From Natrinema limicola JCM 13563 (GTDB lineage: Archaea; Halobacteriota; Halobacteria; Halobacteriales; Natrialbaceae): a stretch of 64,000 nt of DNA. This document shows positions 27,433 to 36,046 of this stretch, in pieces (the first letter of the stretch is position 1; every line of letters begins with the position of its first letter). The notes under the pieces were generated by a model that ran no database searches, was not told where the DNA came from, and was given only the letters and a program-made list of their open reading frames with translations. The DNA lies in the NCBI RefSeq assembly GCF_000337475.1, contig NZ_AOIT01000049.1, positions 62,001-126,000 of the forward strand. The letters run 5' to 3'. A program made the position numbers and the translations under genes.

Positions 27433-28391
27433 CAGGCGTCGATATCAGCGAGACGCTGTTCGAAGAGCCGTTCGCCCGTCTCCTCACAGGTGACCGCGAC
27501 GACCTTGTGGGAACTACAGCAGGATTCGACGACGTCCTCGCCCATGTGTACGTCGCCCCCGGAGGGACAGGTCTCGAGGAACATCCGAAGCCCGTTGAGC
27601 ACCGCCCCCTTCGTCTCGGGCTGGTAGGCGTCCCAGTCGGGCACCCATGACTCGAGAGCGCGGCCGGCAGCGACGTCAGCGAGCAACGCGGCACGAGAGG
27701 GCCAGCGACCCACCACGCCGGACGGGGAACGCAACGTGCGGGCTTCGCCGCGGTCGTCGAGGTCGAACTCGTCTGGATCGGCGTCGAACCCGAACGCGTC
27801 GACGGCGGCCGTGGCGTCGAGCCCCGACCCCTCGACGGCGTCGATCTCGTCGAACCAGTCGGCCTCGAAGGCGTCGGTCAGACAGAGATCGTCCCGGTCG
27901 TCGCAGGGCTCGAGGACATCGTGCTCGAGAAACAGCGTCTCGAGGTCGAGTTCGAAGGCGTCAGCGAGTGCATCGGCCTCGCCGGCGGTGGTGTCGGGTT
28001 CGGACGCCGCATCCGCATCGCGACTTGTTACATCGTCAGCGCCGGCTGAGTCGGTATCGCCGTGGTCTGTGTCGACGGCTGCAGTTGCCGCGGTGTCAGC
28101 ACCACCGAGACCGCTCGCCACGTCAGGACTGGGGTCCGTGTCGAACCAGCGCAGGACTGCCGGCGGGAGATACCGCTTGGTCAGCGTCGGCGTGCCGGGG
28201 ACGAGATATCCCCGCAGGTAGATCAACGCGATCGAAATCACGACAGCGAGGAGGCCGCCGAGGCGAGATTTCCGCGCGATGAGGGAGCCAGCGACCACCG
28301 CAATAACCAGGTTCAGGGCAGTACACGGTTCGCAGCGGTTTTCGCCCGTGTAGTCGGGCTGTCTGAGTTCGTCGACAACGTCGAGTTGCAT
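27432..28391 (-). CDS. Conserved haloarchaeal membrane-anchored acidic protein
   Basis: 319 residues from the ATG at 28391 (MQLDVVDELRQPDYTGENRC); an ATG at 28421 would add ten. Two hydrophobic segments lie near residues 28-47 and 50-68, after a CEPC pair. Residues 95-160 are an Asp/Ala/Thr-rich linker and the rest is a soluble acidic domain with several Cys, including SCCSSHKVVAV near the end. I do not know a function. Its stop codon is formed with the end of a palindromic repeat. Confidence 0.7.
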   Translation of the reverse strand: MQLDVVDELRQPDYTGENRCEPCTALNLVIAVVAGSLIARKSRLGGLLAVVISIALIYLRGYLVPGTPTLTKRYLPPAVLRWFDTDPSPDVASGLGGADTAATAAVDTDHGDTDSAGADDVTSRDADAASEPDTTAGEADALADAFELDLETLFLEHDVLEPCDDRDDLCLTDAFEADWFDEIDAVEGSGLDATAAVDAFGFDADPDEFDLDDRGEARTLRSPSGVVGRWPSRAALLADVAAGRALESWVPDWDAYQPETKGAVLNGLRMFLETCPSGGDVHMGEDVVESCCSSHKVVAVTCEETGERLFEQRLADIDA

Positions 28392-28509
28392 CTCGAGACG
28401 ATTGTCATCACCATCACACATTTAGTTGTCGGACGGACAACTCGGCTCCGAGACCGGCCACGAGACCGGCAACTGGACTGGCAGGCGGGCCCACGTGCGC
28501 GAACACGGA

Positions 28510-28764
28510 TCACTCGAGCCCGACAAGCTGTTCTTTTTCAGCGCGCGGTAGCTGCTTGATTTCGTACTCACGGGACATCGCAGCTGATTTCGAGTCGAAC
28601 CGCTCGTGATAGCGGAGTTCGACCGGTGTCCGGCCACGGGTGTATTTCGCACCGTCGCCGGCGTCGTGTTCGGCCACGCGTCGCTCGAGGTCGGTCGTGT
28701 AGCCAGTGTAGAGAGAGCCATCAGCACACTCGAGGACGTAGACGACGTGGGCAGCCTCGGCCAT
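28510..28764 (-). CDS. GIY-YIG nuclease domain protein (UPF0213-like)
   Basis: 84 residues from the ATG at 28764. Single GIY-YIG domain: [20 protein letters not shown] at residues 6-25, [20 protein letters not shown] and a terminal helix with Glu/Lys. The Tyr-x2-Tyr, Arg and Glu positions of the nuclease core are present. Family members such as YhbQ have nuclease activity in vitro. The longer frame to 28791 adds a basic stretch and is rejected. No flanking mobile-element features. Confidence 0.88.
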   Translation of the reverse strand: MAEAAHVVYVLECADGSLYTGYTTDLERRVAEHDAGDGAKYTRGRTPVELRYHERFDSKSAAMSREYEIKQLPRAEKEQLVGLE

Positions 28765-28836
28765 CGACTGTCGAATGGGACGGAGCCGCAAAAAGTCTCA
28801 CGTCCGTAGGGGTCCTGATCGGTCGTCGCGATACGT

Positions 28837-28986
28837 TCAGGTGCCGCGAGCGCGTTCTTTCGCGGCTTCAGCGATTCCAGCGTTCGCCGAACAGCTGACA
28901 CACGCGTGTATTTCACCGCGTTCGTTGGCGAAAACGCGTGCGAACCGTTCGGAGACGTGCGCGCCGCAATGGTCACACTTGGGCAT
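28837..28986 (-). CDS. Small zinc-finger protein, DUF7563-like
   Basis: 49 residues, too short for many gene finders. It starts MPKCDHCGAHVSERFARVF and has a second pair in HACVSCSANAGI, giving a C4 zinc finger. The layout resembles the haloarchaeal DUF7563 family of single-domain zinc fingers; many such proteins in haloarchaea affect growth, motility or biofilms, but this one is uncharacterised. It has its own upstream AT-rich region at about 29020-29100. Confidence 0.8.
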   Translation of the reverse strand: MPKCDHCGAHVSERFARVFANERGEIHACVSCSANAGIAEAAKERARGT

Positions 28987-29105
28987 TGGACACACCGGCC
29001 GGAGCCGGTATTCGATTATACTGGGTGAACAGTTAAATAGTCTTCTCCAAACACTGTTTGGCTTTCCGGTAGCAGGAAGTATTTTTCCCTAACAAAGTAT
29101 GCGTG

Positions 29106-29864
29106 TCAATCACGAGCCGTGGCGATCGCCTGTGCGATCAGGGTCGCCTGTGCGCCAGCAACAAAGCCCGCGTCGACGTTGACGACCGAGAGAACGGTAC
29201 AGGACTGTAACATCCCGGCGAGTGCCGCCTCGCCGTCGCCGCCGTACCCGTAGCCGCTCGAGACGGGGACGCCGATGACCGGCGTATCGACGAGACCGGC
29301 GACGACGGTCGGCAGTGCACCCTCCCGACCAGCAGCGACGATCATCACGTCGGCGTCGCGGAACCGATCGAGCTGATCGAGCGTGCGAGACAGCGCTGCG
29401 ACACCGACGTCGTCGACCCGATCGACCGTCGCACCGGCGTCCAGACAGACGGCCTCAGCTTCGTCGGCGACTGCCTCGTCGACCGTCCCGCCGGTGGCGA
29501 TGCCGACGGTCGCCTCGAGCGACGGCGGCTCGTAGTCGGCGGTCACCACCCGAACCGCGCCGCTGTGGCGGTGGATCGTCGCGTCCGGAGTTGTCTCCGC
29601 GACGTAGTCCTCGAGAGCGGCAAACTGCGGGTCGGAGACACGGGTGAGCAGTGCTCGCCCGGTCGTCTCGAGTGCGGTTTCGGCCAGTGCGACGACCTGC
29701 GGGATCGATTTTCCCTCTGCAAAGATCGCTTCTGGGACCCCACGGCGCTGGTCGCGGGCTGCGTCGAACCGGCCCGCCTCGCCGGTGGCATACCCCCTGA
29801 GTTCGGCTTCGGCCGCCGCTGGCGAGACGGTACCATCGGCGACGGCGTCGAGGAGTTCACGCAT
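29106..29864 (-). CDS. larB: Nickel-pincer cofactor biosynthesis protein LarB
   Basis: 252 residues from the ATG at 29864. The N-terminal 90 residues (RELLDAVADGTVSPAAAEAELRG, then RRGVPEAIFAEGKS) and an AIR-carboxylase-like domain after residue 115 (VGIATGGTVDEAVADEAE, AAGREGALPTVVAGLV, PVSSGYGYGGDGEAALAGML) match LarB. It carboxylates and hydrolyses nicotinate adenine dinucleotide in the first step of the Ni pincer cofactor. No larA, larC or larE lies in this window. A leftward extension to 30125 is rejected for its basic N-terminus. Confidence 0.92.
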   Translation of the reverse strand: MRELLDAVADGTVSPAAAEAELRGYATGEAGRFDAARDQRRGVPEAIFAEGKSIPQVVALAETALETTGRALLTRVSDPQFAALEDYVAETTPDATIHRHSGAVRVVTADYEPPSLEATVGIATGGTVDEAVADEAEAVCLDAGATVDRVDDVGVAALSRTLDQLDRFRDADVMIVAAGREGALPTVVAGLVDTPVIGVPVSSGYGYGGDGEAALAGMLQSCTVLSVVNVDAGFVAGAQATLIAQAIATARD

Positions 29865-30128
29865 ACATGCTCTCCGCGGCCGAGACACTCGAATCCGTCG
29901 ACCCAGGGTCGAGAACAACTGAGCGAACGAGGGTTCTGGTCTGGTTGGTCTGGTACTGAACGTGCGCGCGAGCCCCGGAGGACCGCGCGCGATCCGGAAT
30001 CCGGTGATTGACCGCCTTCGAAATCGAAGTCGGTTGCTCATTAGACATATACTTTCCGGTGAGTCTGGCCATCGAAACCGGCGAATCAACCGCTGCAACC
30101 CCCGTATTTCCGGTAGTAAGCACAATTC

Positions 30129-30135
30129 TTATATA
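30129..30135 (+). promoter_or_regulatory. TATA-like element of the histone-fold gene
   Basis: TTATATA centred 29 bp before the ATG at 30161, compatible with leaderless or near-leaderless transcription. Confidence 0.45.
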
Positions 30136-30160
30136 GGGTAACGGGAAAGGAATAGATCGT

Positions 30161-30328
30161 ATGGCAGATCTTATCGTCAAAGCCGCCGTAAAGGAAGCGC
30201 TCGATGACAAAAACGTCGCCTCGGATTTCTACGACGCCCTCGACGAGGAGGTCTCCGAGCTGCTCGACGATGCGGCCCGACGCGCTGAGGCTAACGACCG
30301 GAAGACGGTCCAGCCCCGCGACCTGTAA
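30161..30328 (+). CDS. DUF1931 histone-fold protein
   Basis: 55 residues: MADLIVKAAVKEALDDKNVA, then a helix rich in Asp/Glu (DFYDALDEEVSELLDDAARR) and a C-terminal NDRKTVQPRDL. This matches the DUF1931 family, whose members adopt a histone-like fold. The protein is much more acidic than canonical archaeal histones, so DNA wrapping is doubtful. A TATA-like box sits 29 bp upstream. No partner gene is adjacent. Confidence 0.9.
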   Translation: MADLIVKAAVKEALDDKNVASDFYDALDEEVSELLDDAARRAEANDRKTVQPRDL

Positions 30329-30500
30329 GGTCGAGACTGCTTCGTTTTTTATCGACACCGCGACGGCCGAGAGCTGCGCATACCCGTCGCTCGTCAGTAA
30401 TCTCGAGATCGATCGATAGACACGTACTGGGAGAGAGGGGTCCGTGCGGCGATGCTCGCCTTTCGCGTGCGATCGGTGTAAATCGTGTTCGCCAGCAGTA

Positions 30501-31562
30501 TCAGCGCTGGCGCTGGGTTACGTACTCGTTGGTTCGACCGAGTAGCACGTAATCGGTCTCACGCAGTTCCGGGATCGACGCCGATCCGGTGACGAACATC
30601 GCCGTTCGCAACTCGAGGGCAAGCGTCTCGATCAGGTCGACAACGGCGTCGGTCCCCTGACCTGCCGGTGCGAGAAACGGCTTGGCGAGCCCGCCGGCTC
30701 GTGCGCCGAGGGCGATCGCTTTCGCGATGTCCAGCCCGGAGCGGACGCCGCCGCTTGCGATCACGCAGTCGTGGACGGACGCCGCCTCGAGCGTACTCAC
30801 TGCAGTTGGGACACCCCAGGCCCGGAACAGCTGTCCGATCGCTTCCTGACGGTCAGCGCCGACCGCGGCCGCGCGGTGGGACTCGATTCCCGACCACGTC
30901 GTGCCGCCTTGCCCGGCGACGTCGACGGCGTCAACACCGGCGTCGGCGAGCCGACGCGCCGTCTCACGTGCGATTCCATTGCCCGTCTCCTTGACGATCA
31001 CCGGCACCGAGAGGTCGGCGGCGACGGCCTCGATCGCGTCGAGGCAGCCACGTGCATCGACATCGCCCTCCGGCTGGACGGCTTCCTGTAAGAAGTTCAG
31101 ATGGACCGCCATCGCGTCGGCGTCGATCATCTCGACGGCGCGCTCGACGTCATCGACATCGTACTCGAGCAACTGGGCCGCACCAACGTTGCCATAGAGG
31201 AAGGCGTCGGGTGCAACGTCTCGGACGACCGTGTACGACTCGAGTAACGCCTCGTCATCGAGTTCGAGGCCGGCACGCTGGCTGCCGACGCCCATGGCGA
31301 TATTCGTCTCCTGGGCGGCTTCGGCCAGCGCCCGGTTGATTTTCGTCGTGTTCGGGTGGCCACCAGTCATGCTCTCGATGACGATGGGTGCAGCGAGTTC
31401 GTGGCCGAACAGCGAGGTGGACGTGTCGATCTCGTCGCGGTGGACATCCGGCAGTGCCTCGTGGACGAGGTCGATATCGGCGAACCCCGCGCCGTCCGTT
31501 TCGATGTCTTCCTCTTCGATGATGCGGATGTGATCGTCTTTCCTGTCGGATGTCTCGGGCAT
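30501..31562 (-). CDS. fni: Type 2 isopentenyl-diphosphate isomerase
   Basis: 353 residues from the ATG at 31562 ([14 protein letters not shown]). FMN barrel features: [20 protein letters not shown] near residue 65, [41 protein letters not shown] and [17 protein letters not shown]. It interconverts IPP and DMAPP using reduced FMN, feeding isoprenoid lipid and carotenoid synthesis in the mevalonate pathway. Length and motif order match the family. Confidence 0.95.
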   Translation of the reverse strand: MPETSDRKDDHIRIIEEEDIETDGAGFADIDLVHEALPDVHRDEIDTSTSLFGHELAAPIVIESMTGGHPNTTKINRALAEAAQETNIAMGVGSQRAGLELDDEALLESYTVVRDVAPDAFLYGNVGAAQLLEYDVDDVERAVEMIDADAMAVHLNFLQEAVQPEGDVDARGCLDAIEAVAADLSVPVIVKETGNGIARETARRLADAGVDAVDVAGQGGTTWSGIESHRAAAVGADRQEAIGQLFRAWGVPTAVSTLEAASVHDCVIASGGVRSGLDIAKAIALGARAGGLAKPFLAPAGQGTDAVVDLIETLALELRTAMFVTGSASIPELRETDYVLLGRTNEYVTQRQR

Positions 31563-31676
31563 CGAATCGTCTCCATCGGAGGGTGGTGTGACGGTATTGA
31601 AAAGGTGTTCATTCATGGCGCTCGTGAGCGGTCGCTGGCTCGCTTTTTTGCCCCTCGCCGCGGTAGAGGGGCATCG

Positions 31677-32102
31677 ATGTTGCGCACACTCCTTCTCGGC
31701 TTCGGGCTCGTCGAGATCGTCATGCCGCGGCCGGTGATCGAGGCCTGCGAGCGGATCGGCCTGCGAAACCCCGGGACGGCCCGACGACGGCCGCTGGCGC
31801 TGACCGGCGCGCGGCTCGAGGGGCTGGTCTTCGTCTGGCTGCTCGCCCGCGGTCGCGAGGGGTCAACGCTCGTCAGCGCGCTGCTCGGGCTCGCCGGGCT
31901 GATACTCGTCCTGGTTCCGCGGCCGATCATCACGCTCAGCCAGCACTTGGTCTACGCCAACACCGACGATCTCGAGCTCCGGCTGTGGGTGGTGCCCGCG
32001 GCGCGGCTGCTGGGCGTGCTCTACCTGACGGTGCTCCTGCTGGCGCGCTCGACTGACACCGAGCGGACGGTCGACACCGACGCCAACACGACGACCACGT
32101 GA
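31677..32102 (+). CDS. Conserved haloarchaeal membrane protein
   Basis: 141 residues from the ATG at 31677. Three to four hydrophobic segments (about 1-15, 48-60, 65-83, 105-122) with several Arg-rich cytoplasmic loops and a Thr/Asp tail. No motif that I recognise. Divergent from fni and convergent with rpiA, one base separating the stops. Confidence 0.7.
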   Translation: MLRTLLLGFGLVEIVMPRPVIEACERIGLRNPGTARRRPLALTGARLEGLVFVWLLARGREGSTLVSALLGLAGLILVLVPRPIITLSQHLVYANTDDLELRLWVVPAARLLGVLYLTVLLLARSTDTERTVDTDANTTTT

Positions 32103-32103
32103 A

Positions 32104-32811
32104 TCAGTACTCCCGGCGCTCGACGCCGTCCTCGCGGCCGACGTAGGCCACGTCAGCAAGGTCGACGAACAGGCCGTGTTCGACGACACCAGGGATCGCC
32201 GAGAGCCGCGTCGCCAGCCCATCGGGGTCGTCGATCTGACCGAACGAACAGTCAAGCACTAGATTGCCGTTGTCGGTCACGACCGGGCCATCCTTGCACT
32301 CGGCGTCCCGCAGTGTCGGCTCGCCGCCCAATTCCTGGATGCGAGCTGCCGCAACGGTGTGGGCATCGGGGAGCACTTCGACCGGCACCGACCGCTCGAG
32401 GCGCTCCGTCAGCTTTGAGGGGTCGGCAACGACGAGAAATCGGTCCGCGGCCGAATCGACGAGTTTCTCGCGTGCGTGGGCTGCGCCGCCGCCTTTGATG
32501 AGCGCGCCGTGAGCGGCCGTATCGGGATCGTCGACGACCTGATCCGCGCCGTCGATCGCGATATCGACGCCGTCGACCGCATCGAGGTCGGTCAGCGGAA
32601 TGCCGACCTCGAGTGCCAGTCGGCGAGACTGAAACGAGGTGGGAATCCCGCGGATCTCGAGGCCGTCGTCGACGGCCCGGCCGAGTGCACGGATTGCGTG
32701 GGCGGTCGTCGAGCCGGTGCCGAGGCCGACGACGAACCCGTCTTCGACGTCCTCGGCCGCGCGTTCGCCAGCGCGTCGTTTCGCTGCGTCTGAGCCACCG
32801 TCCGTCTTCAT
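32104..32811 (-). CDS. rpiA: Ribose-5-phosphate isomerase A
   Basis: 235 residues. Signature motifs: VVGLGTGSTTAHAIRALG near residue 27, AIDGADQVVDDPDTAAHGAL and LIKGGGAAHAREKLVDSAA with the catalytic Glu/Lys pair. It interconverts ribulose- and ribose-5-phosphate for nucleotide synthesis. Length is typical. It stands as a single gene downstream of the ABC permease promoter region. Confidence 0.95.
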   Translation of the reverse strand: MKTDGGSDAAKRRAGERAAEDVEDGFVVGLGTGSTTAHAIRALGRAVDDGLEIRGIPTSFQSRRLALEVGIPLTDLDAVDGVDIAIDGADQVVDDPDTAAHGALIKGGGAAHAREKLVDSAADRFLVVADPSKLTERLERSVPVEVLPDAHTVAAARIQELGGEPTLRDAECKDGPVVTDNGNLVLDCSFGQIDDPDGLATRLSAIPGVVEHGLFVDLADVAYVGREDGVERREY

Positions 32812-32874
32812 GCGTGTGCAAGCGAGCGGCGACGGGAAAAACGTTGTAACTTGGCTGCGTCGGTCGGCCCAGGG

Positions 32875-33732
32875 TCACAGATCGACGCGATCGAACCGCC
32901 AGAGCCCGATGGCAAGCGGGACGAGCGCCCAGAGTGCAAGCAGGACGAAGCCGAACCACGGCTTGGCGACGATCGGCACACCACCATCGATCAGCCCCTG
33001 TGTCTCGTATGCGCTGGAGGCCGTGAACTGGCCAGCGCCGAGCACGGCAGCGATCGCAGAGCCATAGGCGGCGTCCGGCGGCACGGCGTTCATGGCAATG
33101 AACCAGCCGGGAATCGTTTCGGGAAGGAGTTCGCCTTCGATCGCGAACAACAGCGCCTGCGCGAGAACGCTCCAGGCGAACCAGAACACCACGACGAGTC
33201 CGACCGCACCGACTGCCGCTCTGGTCGTCGACCGCGTCATCGCAGAGAGGCCAACGCCGAGACAGACGTAAACGAACCCGAACAGCACTGTTATCAGGGT
33301 AAAAGCGACGTAGTCGACGAGCGAGACCGAGCCGACGAACGCGACGAGTCCAAGCAGGCCGACGGTAAAGCCGACCAGAATCGAGACGGCGACCACGCCC
33401 GTCCGACCGAGGACCTTCCCCAGGACGACATCCCGGCGACGGTGGGGGAGTCCGAGCAGGAACGCCAAACTCCCACTCTCTCGCTCGCCAGCGATCGCAC
33501 CGTAGCCGACGAACAGGGCGATAATCGGCACGAGAAAGCTCGCGGGCGTCTGCAACGCGAGTATCAGATCGAGCGTCGACTCCGCGCCACCCTCCTCGAA
33601 CAGTGCCGAGAGCCGCGAGGCCAGAAACGCACCGCCGACGGAAAACAGGGCGAACAGGCCGGTCAGTGCAAGCAGGACACGCGAGCGAACGGCGTCCCGA
33701 AAGTCCTTCTTCGCGACGATGATCGCGCTCAT
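32875..33732 (-). CDS. ABC-2 type transporter permease
   Basis: 285 residues with six hydrophobic segments, preceded by a short cytoplasmic start (MSAIIVAKKDFRDAVRSR). GERESGSLAFLLGLPHRRRDVVLGK near residue 82 is the typical ABC-2/NosY cytoplasmic loop. It forms an exporter with the ATPase encoded just upstream, whose stop overlaps this start by 4 bp (ATGA). The cargo is unknown. Confidence 0.9.
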   Translation of the reverse strand: MSAIIVAKKDFRDAVRSRVLLALTGLFALFSVGGAFLASRLSALFEEGGAESTLDLILALQTPASFLVPIIALFVGYGAIAGERESGSLAFLLGLPHRRRDVVLGKVLGRTGVVAVSILVGFTVGLLGLVAFVGSVSLVDYVAFTLITVLFGFVYVCLGVGLSAMTRSTTRAAVGAVGLVVVFWFAWSVLAQALLFAIEGELLPETIPGWFIAMNAVPPDAAYGSAIAAVLGAGQFTASSAYETQGLIDGGVPIVAKPWFGFVLLALWALVPLAIGLWRFDRVDL

Positions 33733-34667
33733 CGAGCCACCTCCGCCGGCGTGGCGTCCGACGTGTACGCCACGAACAGATCCTCGAGCGAGGATTCGTC
33801 GGTTGTGAAATCCTCGACGGTCACGTCGTAGTCCTCGATCGTGTGTAATACGGTCGTCTTCGCACGGTCCGCACAGGCGACGACGAGGGTCCGGCCCTCC
33901 GGCGTCACCGACGAGACGCCGTCGATCGATTCGACTGCCTCGAGAGCGGCTGTCGAGTCGTCGGGAACGCGATCGAGGGTCACACGAAGCCGGGTCTGAT
34001 CGGGCATCGTGTCACGTAGCCCGTCGATCGTGTCTTCGGCGATCAGGTGGCCGTCACGCAGAATGCCGATGCGATCACAGACGGCCTCGACCTGCCCGAG
34101 GACGTGTGAGGAGAAGAAGACAGTCGCGCCGCGGTCGTTTTCCTCACGAATGATCTCGCGCATCCGGCGAGCGCCGTTGGGGTCGAGACCGGTCGACGGT
34201 TCGTCGAGAATCAGCAGGTCCGGCTCGCCGACCAGCGCCGTCGCGAGCATGAGCCGCTGGGTCATCCCCTTCGAGTAGCCGCCGGCTTTCTTGTCGGCTG
34301 CGTCGGCCGAGAGCCCAACCCGCTCGATGAGATCGTCGGGGTCGTCGTCGGCCCCTTTCGATTCGATCGCGAACGAAACGTGCTGGCGGCCAGTCAGCCG
34401 GTCGTAGGGCTCGACGCCTTCGGGGAGGATACCGGTCCGCTTCCGGATCGCGAGGGCGTTTGCCTGTGCGTCGAGATCGAACACCCGCACCTCGCCGCTG
34501 GTCGGCCGAATGAAATCGAGTACGAGATTGATCGTCGTCGACTTCCCCGCGCCGTTGGGCCCGAGGAAGCCGTAGATCTCGCCGCGTTCGACGGTGAGAT
34601 CCAGCCCCTCGAGGGCTGTGTCGGTGCCGTACCGCTTCGTTACGTCTGAGATGTCGATGGAGGGCAT
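33729..34667 (-). CDS. ABC transporter ATP-binding protein
   Basis: 312 residues. Walker A GPNGAGKSTT near residue 37, Q-loop, signature GYSKGMTQRL, Walker B LLILDEPSTGLDP and switch His in FFSSHVLGQVE. The C-terminal 90 residues form the extra domain common in DrrA/CcmA/NatA-type exporter ATPases. Operon with the ABC-2 permease. Confidence 0.94.
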   Translation of the reverse strand: MPSIDISDVTKRYGTDTALEGLDLTVERGEIYGFLGPNGAGKSTTINLVLDFIRPTSGEVRVFDLDAQANALAIRKRTGILPEGVEPYDRLTGRQHVSFAIESKGADDDPDDLIERVGLSADAADKKAGGYSKGMTQRLMLATALVGEPDLLILDEPSTGLDPNGARRMREIIREENDRGATVFFSSHVLGQVEAVCDRIGILRDGHLIAEDTIDGLRDTMPDQTRLRVTLDRVPDDSTAALEAVESIDGVSSVTPEGRTLVVACADRAKTTVLHTIEDYDVTVEDFTTDESSLEDLFVAYTSDATPAEVAR

Positions 34668-34907
34668 TGTTCAATCAGACTACCATTAAGGAGCCACAAA
34701 TAACTTGCTGCGCTGATAAGTTAGCATGGAACGAAGTACTATCAGTTGTTGTTCCCAAGAGAAAGAGATTTGTATCGTATTGGTTCAATATCATGTGTTG
34801 GATTACACTATGGTCGAACTGACCCTGCCCTCCGTCGATCGAACGACACTCGATCGACACCGATGGTCCCGCATTCGAACGACCGGCCGCTCGCGTCGGG
34901 TGAAATA

Positions 34908-35219
34908 ATGTCGCAATACGCCCTCCTTCCCTTGCAAGCCGGCGGCGAAACGACTGGGATCGACGGCACAACGATGCTGATCGCGATGGTGATCGGGTTC
35001 ATCATCGGAGTCGTGATCGCAGTCGGCGCTGCCTACTGGGTATATAAAGATGCCACGAAGCGCGAAAACAACGAACTCGCATGGGCGATCGGCGTCGGCG
35101 CACTGTTGTTCCTGTTTTTCCCCATCGGCGTCATCGCACTGATCGCATACGTTATCCTCCGGAGTGATGAGACGACGACAGAGCCGATGACGGGTGAGAC
35201 GGCCAGTGGGGAGTGGTAG
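34908..35219 (+). CDS. Small PLDc_N-like membrane protein
   Basis: 103 residues from the ATG at 34908. Two strong hydrophobic segments (about 23-44 and 60-82) separated by YWVYKDATKRENNELAW. The Y-x2-KDAxxRG/E-x-LAW-like loop is seen in PLDc_N and related short membrane modules. Soluble tail of about 20 residues. The region upstream (34668-34907) is AT-rich with no clear gene. It ends 74 bp before the next ABC ATPase gene and may be co-transcribed with it. Confidence 0.7.
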   Translation: MSQYALLPLQAGGETTGIDGTTMLIAMVIGFIIGVVIAVGAAYWVYKDATKRENNELAWAIGVGALLFLFFPIGVIALIAYVILRSDETTTEPMTGETASGEW

Positions 35220-35293
35220 CACGTCAACTCGGTCGCCGAAATCGGCGTGACGTTGCGCAGAACTTTTTTCAGACCGTCCGTCGTCGAACGGGC

Positions 35294-36046
35294 ATGGCGA
35301 GTTCGGGCACGGCCGTTTCTCTCTCGAACGTCCGCAAAACGTATCGTATCGGCGAGCCGGTCCACGCACTCGACGGTGTTTCTCTCGAGGTCCCCCGTGG
35401 CTCCTACACCGCGATCATGGGGCCGAGTGGCTCGGGGAAGTCGACGCTGATGAATCTGGTGGGCTGTCTAGACACGCCGACCGAAGGAACGGTAGTCGTC
35501 GGGGGTCGTGACGTCGGGACATTAAGCGATCGCGAACGGACGCGGCTGCGAGGAACCGAGGTCGGCTTCGTCTTCCAGACGTTCAACCTGATGCCGCGGC
35601 TGAACGCCGTCGAGAACGTCGCACTGCCGCAGTTGTTCCAGAGCATCGATCGAGACGAGCGCCGCGAGCGGGCACGGAATCTCTTGGAGCGCGTCGGCCT
35701 CGGCGACCGGATCGATCACATGCCAAACGAACTGTCGGGCGGCCAGCGCCAGCGCGTCGCGCTCGCGCGGGCGCTGGTCAACGACCCGGCGATCGTGCTG
35801 GCCGACGAACCCTCGGGAAACCTCGATACGGACACCGAGGCCGACATCCTCGACCTCTTCGATGAGTTCCACGAGGGCGGGACGACGATGCTCGTCGTCA
35901 CCCACGAGCGCCACGTCGCCGAGCGGGCCGACCGGATCATCCACCTCCTTGATGGAAAGATCGAGCGGATCGAAGAACTCGACGGGGCTGGCGGGTCGCA
36001 GGCGGGATCGCCGGCCGGCCGAGAATCAGGAGGGGGCGACGAATGA
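35294..36046 (+). CDS. MacB/LolD-type ABC transporter ATP-binding protein
   Basis: 250 residues from the ATG at 35294 (MASSGTAVSLSNVRKTYRIG). Walker A GPSGSGKSTLMNLVG near residue 44, signature LSGGQRQRVALARAL, Walker B IVLADEPSGNLDTDTEAD and VTHERHVAERADRII. This subclass powers mechanotransmission-type exporters and lipoprotein or peptide release. Its stop overlaps the permease start by 4 bp. A longer frame begins inside the previous gene and is rejected. Confidence 0.93.
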   Translation: MASSGTAVSLSNVRKTYRIGEPVHALDGVSLEVPRGSYTAIMGPSGSGKSTLMNLVGCLDTPTEGTVVVGGRDVGTLSDRERTRLRGTEVGFVFQTFNLMPRLNAVENVALPQLFQSIDRDERRERARNLLERVGLGDRIDHMPNELSGGQRQRVALARALVNDPAIVLADEPSGNLDTDTEADILDLFDEFHEGGTTMLVVTHERHVAERADRIIHLLDGKIERIEELDGAGGSQAGSPAGRESGGGDE

